Source: Mucilaginibacter terrenus
Lineage (GTDB): Bacteria > Bacteroidota > Bacteroidia > Sphingobacteriales > Sphingobacteriaceae
DNA length: 64,000 nucleotides
Reading direction: 5' to 3'
NCBI RefSeq assembly: GCF_003432065.1
Contig: NZ_QWDE01000002.1
Coordinates: 372,001 to 436,000 of the forward strand
In this document: positions 60,402 through 64,000 of the stretch, in pieces
Position numbering within the stretch: position 1 is the first letter of the stretch
Layout of the letters: every line of letters starts with the position of its first letter
The notes under the pieces: generated by a model
Told to the model about the DNA's origin: nothing
Database searches by the model: none
The model's input: only the letters and a program-made list of their open reading frames with translations
Position numbers and translations under genes: made by a program

Positions 60402-62693
60402 ATGAAAAAAACATTAGCCGCCCTGCTGCTTTTACCGGCGCTTTATGCCTCCGCACAAAAAAACAATCGCGAAAGCTTAGTACAATACGTAAAACCTATT
60501 ATAGGTACCCAGCGCATGGGCCATGTATATCCCGGTGCAACCGTTCCGTTCGGAATGGTACAGCTTAGCCCCGAAACAGATACTGCCAGCTATGAACTAA
60601 ACGGGAAGTATAATCCCGATGTTTATAAATACTGCGCGGGGTACCAATATGACGATAAGACAATTGTAGGCTTTAGCCATACACACTTCAGTGGAACTGG
60701 CCACTCGGATTTAGGCGACTTTTTGATAATGCCTACTGTAGGAACCCTGAAGCTAAACCCTGGCACCGCTGATAAACCGGGCAGCGGGTATCGCTCCGGA
60801 TTTTCGCACGCTAACGAAGTTAGTGCAGCAAACTACTACAAAGTAAAGCTGGATGAAAGCAATATTACTGCTGAGATGACCACCACTACCCGTGTTGGCT
60901 TTCACCAGTACACTTTCCCCAAGAGCGACCAATCACATATCATCCTCGATCTGATGGCGGGTATTTACAACTATCCGGATAAAACAGTTTGGACTTACGT
61001 AAAGGTATTGGACGATAGCACTCTTGTGGGCTACCGCCAAACAAATGGCTGGGCACGTACACGCACGTTGTATTTCGCAATGAAGTTTTCTAAGCCGTTT
61101 ACCCAATACGGTTTTAAAAAGTACGACAAGCGCCAGGTATATGGTGGTTTCTGGGGTAAATTCAATCAAAGCAAGAATTTCCCTGAGATTGCCGGAAAGC
61201 AAATACGTGCTTATTTCGACTTTAAAACCAACGAAGGCGAAAAAGTAAAAATTAAAATGGCCTTGTCGCCTGTAAGTATGGATGGGGCAATGGCCAACAT
61301 GCAGACCGAAGCACCAGGCTGGGATTTTGAAAAGGTGAAAAACGATGGTCAGGTGCTATGGGAAAAGGAGCTGGACAAGATAACTGTCACAGGCAGCACC
61401 GAGAAGAAGCAAGATTTTTATACAGCAATGTATCACACCATGATAAACCCTACCATTTACATGGATGTGGACGGACAGTATAAGGGTTTAGACCAGAACG
61501 TACACAAGGCAGATGGCTTCACTAACTACACTACTTTCTCCCTTTGGGACACTTACCGGGCTTTGCACCCGCTGTTCAACATAATTGAGCCGCAACGTAA
61601 TGCAGACATGATCCGCTCTATGCTGGTACATTATGATCAGAGTCCTGAACATATGCTGCCGGTTTGGAGCAATTCGGCAAACGAGAACTGGTGTATGAGT
61701 GGCTATCACAGCGTATCTGTATTAGCCGACGCGATAGTTAAGGGCAACGCACCTTTTGACGCTGACAAGGCTTTAGATGCTGCGGTTGCAACTGCACGAC
61801 ACCGCAGCTACGAGGGTATAGGCGAGTATATTGACAGGGGATATATTCCTGATGAAAAAACAGGAGTATCGGTATCTAATACGCTGGAATATGCATACGA
61901 TGACTGGGCAATTGCACAAATGGCAAAAAAGCTTGGTAAAACTGACATTTACAACGAATTCATCAAACGTAGTGAGAATTACAAGAATGTGTATGACCCT
62001 GCTGTCGGCTTTATGCGTCCTAAACTGGCCAACGGTACATTCCGTGCCAAGTTTGATCCGCTGAGCACTATTAACGAAGGCTTTATTGAAGGGAACTCCT
62101 GGAACTACACGCTGTTTGCTCCGCAGGATCCCGAAGGTTTAATAAAGCTGATGGGAGGCGATAAGCGCTTCGTACGCTACCTCGACTCGCTGTTTACTAT
62201 GGAATTGCCTGATAAGTACTTTGCAGAGACAGAGGACATCACCCGCGATGGTATTATTGGTAATTATGTGCATGGCAACGAACCATCGCACCATGTAGCT
62301 TACTTGTATAACTGGACTGATAAGCCATGGAAAACACAGGAACGCATCCGTATGATCCTGAATCGCATGTATAAGCCAACTCCTGATGGATTAGGGGGTA
62401 ATGATGATACCGGTCAAATGAGTGCATGGTATATCTTCAGCACGCTTGGGTTTTACCCGATAGCACCTGGTTCACCGGAATATGCTATAGGCAGTCCTGC
62501 TATCAACACCGCAAGCATTAATGTTGGCAATGGCAAACAGTTCAACATCACTGTTAAAAACCAAAGCGAGAAGAACGTTTACATACAGAAGATGACGCTC
62601 AACGGGAAGCCTCTAAATGGCTTGTCTATCACTCATAACCAAATCATGAGCGGCGGCGATTTGGTGTTTTACATGAGCAGTAAGCATAAATAA
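60402..62693 (+). CDS. GH92 family alpha-mannosidase
   Basis: A 763-aa exported calcium-dependent exo-alpha-mannosidase of family GH92, active on N-glycan or yeast mannan linkages (often alpha-1,2). A signal peptide covers about residues 1-18 (LYASAQK). Family blocks include YVKPIIGTQRMGHVYPGATV, GFSHTHFSGTGHSDLGDFLI, TFSLWDTYRALHPLF, EGNSWNYTLFAPQD and GNDDTGQMSAWYIFSTLGFY, which carries the catalytic acidic residues. The frame is intact with normal length. It stands alone, away from the SusCD pair, so substrate uptake genes may lie elsewhere. Confidence 0.95.
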   Translation: MKKTLAALLLLPALYASAQKNNRESLVQYVKPIIGTQRMGHVYPGATVPFGMVQLSPETDTASYELNGKYNPDVYKYCAGYQYDDKTIVGFSHTHFSGTGHSDLGDFLIMPTVGTLKLNPGTADKPGSGYRSGFSHANEVSAANYYKVKLDESNITAEMTTTTRVGFHQYTFPKSDQSHIILDLMAGIYNYPDKTVWTYVKVLDDSTLVGYRQTNGWARTRTLYFAMKFSKPFTQYGFKKYDKRQVYGGFWGKFNQSKNFPEIAGKQIRAYFDFKTNEGEKVKIKMALSPVSMDGAMANMQTEAPGWDFEKVKNDGQVLWEKELDKITVTGSTEKKQDFYTAMYHTMINPTIYMDVDGQYKGLDQNVHKADGFTNYTTFSLWDTYRALHPLFNIIEPQRNADMIRSMLVHYDQSPEHMLPVWSNSANENWCMSGYHSVSVLADAIVKGNAPFDADKALDAAVATARHRSYEGIGEYIDRGYIPDEKTGVSVSNTLEYAYDDWAIAQMAKKLGKTDIYNEFIKRSENYKNVYDPAVGFMRPKLANGTFRAKFDPLSTINEGFIEGNSWNYTLFAPQDPEGLIKLMGGDKRFVRYLDSLFTMELPDKYFAETEDITRDGIIGNYVHGNEPSHHVAYLYNWTDKPWKTQERIRMILNRMYKPTPDGLGGNDDTGQMSAWYIFSTLGFYPIAPGSPEYAIGSPAINTASINVGNGKQFNITVKNQSEKNVYIQKMTLNGKPLNGLSITHNQIMSGGDLVFYMSSKHK

Positions 62694-62736
62694 GGAGTAG
62701 AGTTCAGTACTTGAGGTTAGTTTGGGCTCGCTATAT

Positions 62737-62789
62737 GCCCGTTTAAGCAAAGTCGGAGCTATTCGCAGAATGAAGTTTCTTAAACGGGC
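62737..62789. repeat. 11-bp inverted repeat between convergent genes
   Basis: GCCCGTTTAAG (62737-62747) is the exact reverse complement of CTTAAACGGGC (62779-62789), with a 31-base loop. It lies between the GH92 stop and a convergent gene and may act as a terminator or be a dispersed repeat. Confidence 0.5.
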
Positions 62790-62803
62790 CTTGTTATTGC
62801 TGG

Positions 62804-63211
62804 TTAATTCCATGTGATAACGCCAACGCGCCTCAAAAAGAAAAATGAATGCACAATAAAAAAGGGAATGCTCATGGATAGAAAAGATGGCCAAACGTCG
62901 TCATCATGAATGTTGAGTACAATTGAAACAGATGCGAGTAATGGCAACACGTAATAACTCGCGAATGTATAATGTTTGTTTTCCCGCAAAATTGGTTTCG
63001 TGTTGATGAAAACCGTTGATGCCAGCAGGGTAAGTGATAGGTTCCAAAATATTGCAGCAATATCCATGATTATAAGTCCCTGCCCTCCTTCAAGACCTTG
63101 CGACTCAGCTGAAAAAACGATAGCAAGCGTGATTATAGTAAGCACTGAACTGATGAGCCAAGTTATCAGCAATTCCTTTGCAAGGCTTTTACCGGATACA
63201 GGATTCTCCAT
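62804..63211 (-). CDS. Four-helix membrane protein, unknown function
   Basis: A 135-aa protein with four hydrophobic segments (about 13-33, 46-67, 83-100 and 107-127) and short polar loops. I do not recognise a family. A TATATTTA box lies 4 bases before the ATG at 63211, which supports the start and suggests a near-leaderless mRNA. It is convergent with GH92 and followed on its other side by a palindromic region. Confidence 0.6.
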   Translation of the reverse strand: MENPVSGKSLAKELLITWLISSVLTIITLAIVFSAESQGLEGGQGLIIMDIAAIFWNLSLTLLASTVFINTKPILRENKHYTFASYYVLPLLASVSIVLNIHDDDVWPSFLSMSIPFFIVHSFFFLRRVGVITWN

Positions 63212-63298
63212 TCGGTAAATATAGCAGACAGTAGTGTTCCGCAGAACTTTATTATTTAAACCACTGTGAGGCGTTTGGGGGAGTTTGCCTTCACTTAT

Positions 63299-63346
63299 TG
63301 ATTTGTTGATCGGGCCTGACGGGCTTGTCGGCGGATCAATAAATCA
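63299..63346. repeat. Palindromic intergenic repeat
   Basis: TGATTTGTTGATC (63299-63311) and GATCAATAAATCA (63334-63346) are reverse complements with one mismatch. The 22-base interior contains GC-rich GCC/GGC and GAC/GTC pairs, so the whole folds into a long hairpin. It resembles a dispersed repeat more than a terminator. Confidence 0.5.
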
Positions 63347-63433
63347 GGTGATCTTCTTCGAGATGCTCTATTCGGTTTTAGGTCTGGATTCTGCTAATCC
63401 TTAAATTCTGAAATTCTGATTCCAGACAGATAA

Positions 63434-64000
63434 TTAGCAAGCCAAACAGTGGCTTTCTCTTACAGCAAGACTGTTTAACTTATTTTTCAGGATGGTACGT
63501 GCGCGGTGCAGTGTGGTGCGTGATAATAATTCGCTCATACCAAGCTTGCTTCCAATCTCCTGGTGCGAGTAACCTTCAATAGCATACATGCTGAAAACAG
63601 AGCGGTAAGTAGTAGGAAGATCCTGTACCATGGCCATTAGTTCTTTCGCCTCAAGTCCATTACCATTGCTGCTTGTGCTTACTGGTATATTTTGCTCGGT
63701 GAAGTCATCAACCAAAACCATTGTTTTAGCCTTGCGGTAGCGTGAAATTGCACTGTGTACCATAATGCGGCGGATCCATCCTTCAAGGCTGCCCTCACCC
63801 CGGTAGTTGTGCATGTTCTTGAACATCTTAATAAAGCCTTCCTGTAGAATGTCTTGGGCTTCGTCTTTATCCTTTGCATAGCGCATGCATACGGCCAGCA
63901 TTTTGGGTGCAAGTGTTTTATAAAGCAACTCCTGTTGTTTTCTGTCGTTCTTCAGGCATCCTTCCCAAAGGGCTGCCAATTTTGTGTCGGTGTTCGGTGT
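63434..64000 (-). CDS. ECF RNA polymerase sigma factor, partial at window edge
   Basis: At least 188 residues of an ECF sigma-70 factor. The open frame continues to base 64000 without a start codon better than a TTG at 63979, so the true start probably lies outside. Region 2 contains RYAKDKDEAQDILQEGFIKM and GSLEGWIRRIMVHSAISRYR; region 4 contains LPTTYRSVFSMYAIEGYSHQ and LGMSELLSRTTLHRAR. It ends in ESHCLAC. Unlike the sigma factor at 1.0 kb, no anti-sigma gene follows within the window. Confidence 0.9.
   Translation of the reverse strand, partial: TPNTDTKLAALWEGCLKNDRKQQELLYKTLAPKMLAVCMRYAKDKDEAQDILQEGFIKMFKNMHNYRGEGSLEGWIRRIMVHSAISRYRKAKTMVLVDDFTEQNIPVSTSSNGNGLEAKELMAMVQDLPTTYRSVFSMYAIEGYSHQEIGSKLGMSELLSRTTLHRARTILKNKLNSLAVRESHCLAC

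Noticed and set aside
1..64000. CRISPR array, tRNA or rRNA genes, prophage or defence island
   Set aside because: No regularly spaced repeats, no cloverleaf-like sequence and no phage, Cas, restriction or toxin-antitoxin genes were found on reading both strands.

Overview
The window comes from a Bacteroidota chromosome, most likely family Sphingobacteriaceae (a Mucilaginibacter- or Pedobacter-like genome; genus is inference). Support: a SusC/SusD pair, an exbB-exbD-exbD-tonB operon with proline-rich TonB, many secreted glycoside hydrolases with lipoprotein signals, -7 boxes of the TAnnTTTG type typical of the phylum, few Shine-Dalgarno sequences, and a complete nuoA-N cluster with separate nuoC and nuoD and a short NuoG. 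No tRNA, rRNA, CRISPR array, prophage or intact insertion sequence was seen.

Layout. 1-5.7 kb: a DUF1223 protein, an ECF sigma factor with a small zinc-binding anti-sigma-like partner, a molybdopterin-binding-like secreted protein, a DUF5700 metalloprotease-like protein and a convergent modABC molybdate transporter. 5.8-13.8 kb: a beta-glucan degradation locus (GH16, GH5, GH30, GH16) surrounding a chimeric 7TM receptor that ends in a transposase-type zinc ribbon. 13.8-28.8 kb: housekeeping and membrane genes: a beta-barrel protein, a DUF1080 protein, a prohibitin-like SPFH protein, a rhodanese, DUF4407, an M61/M28 peptidase pair, a YpfJ-like metallopeptidase, PlsC, a Nudix enzyme, an EamA exporter divergent from a CGNR-type regulator, metK behind a probable SAM-II riboswitch, a lipid kinase and a SUI1 protein.

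29.3-35.1 kb: the TonB energising operon (exbB, two exbD, tonB) continuing into a small membrane protein, a PstS-like lipoprotein and a TPR protein. 35.2-48.2 kb: respiratory complex I (nuoA-N) in canonical order, with likely internal promoters before nuoB and nuoJ. 48.2-52.7 kb: a tightly packed operon of DedA, pyrophosphatase, CNNM/CorC-like protein, RsmE, DUF4159 and a biotin carrier protein. 52.8-57.3 kb: a SusC/SusD nutrient uptake pair. 57.3-60.2 kb: a minus-strand group of a Nudix enzyme, an unknown protein, two TPM-domain proteins and LemA. 60.4-64 kb: a GH92 alpha-mannosidase, an unknown membrane protein and a second ECF sigma factor that runs off the window edge.

How the parts connect: complex I supplies proton motive force, ExbBD-TonB passes it to the outer membrane, and SusCD-type receptors use it for import. 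The surface lipoprotein glucanases release beta-1,3/1,6-glucan fragments (inference from families), and the 7TM/zinc-ribbon protein embedded among them is a plausible sensor. The most unusual items are that chimeric receptor, the long-loop SAM-II-like leader of metK, a set of genes whose -7 box lies 4-8 nt from the start codon (likely leaderless mRNAs), and several structured intergenic repeats.
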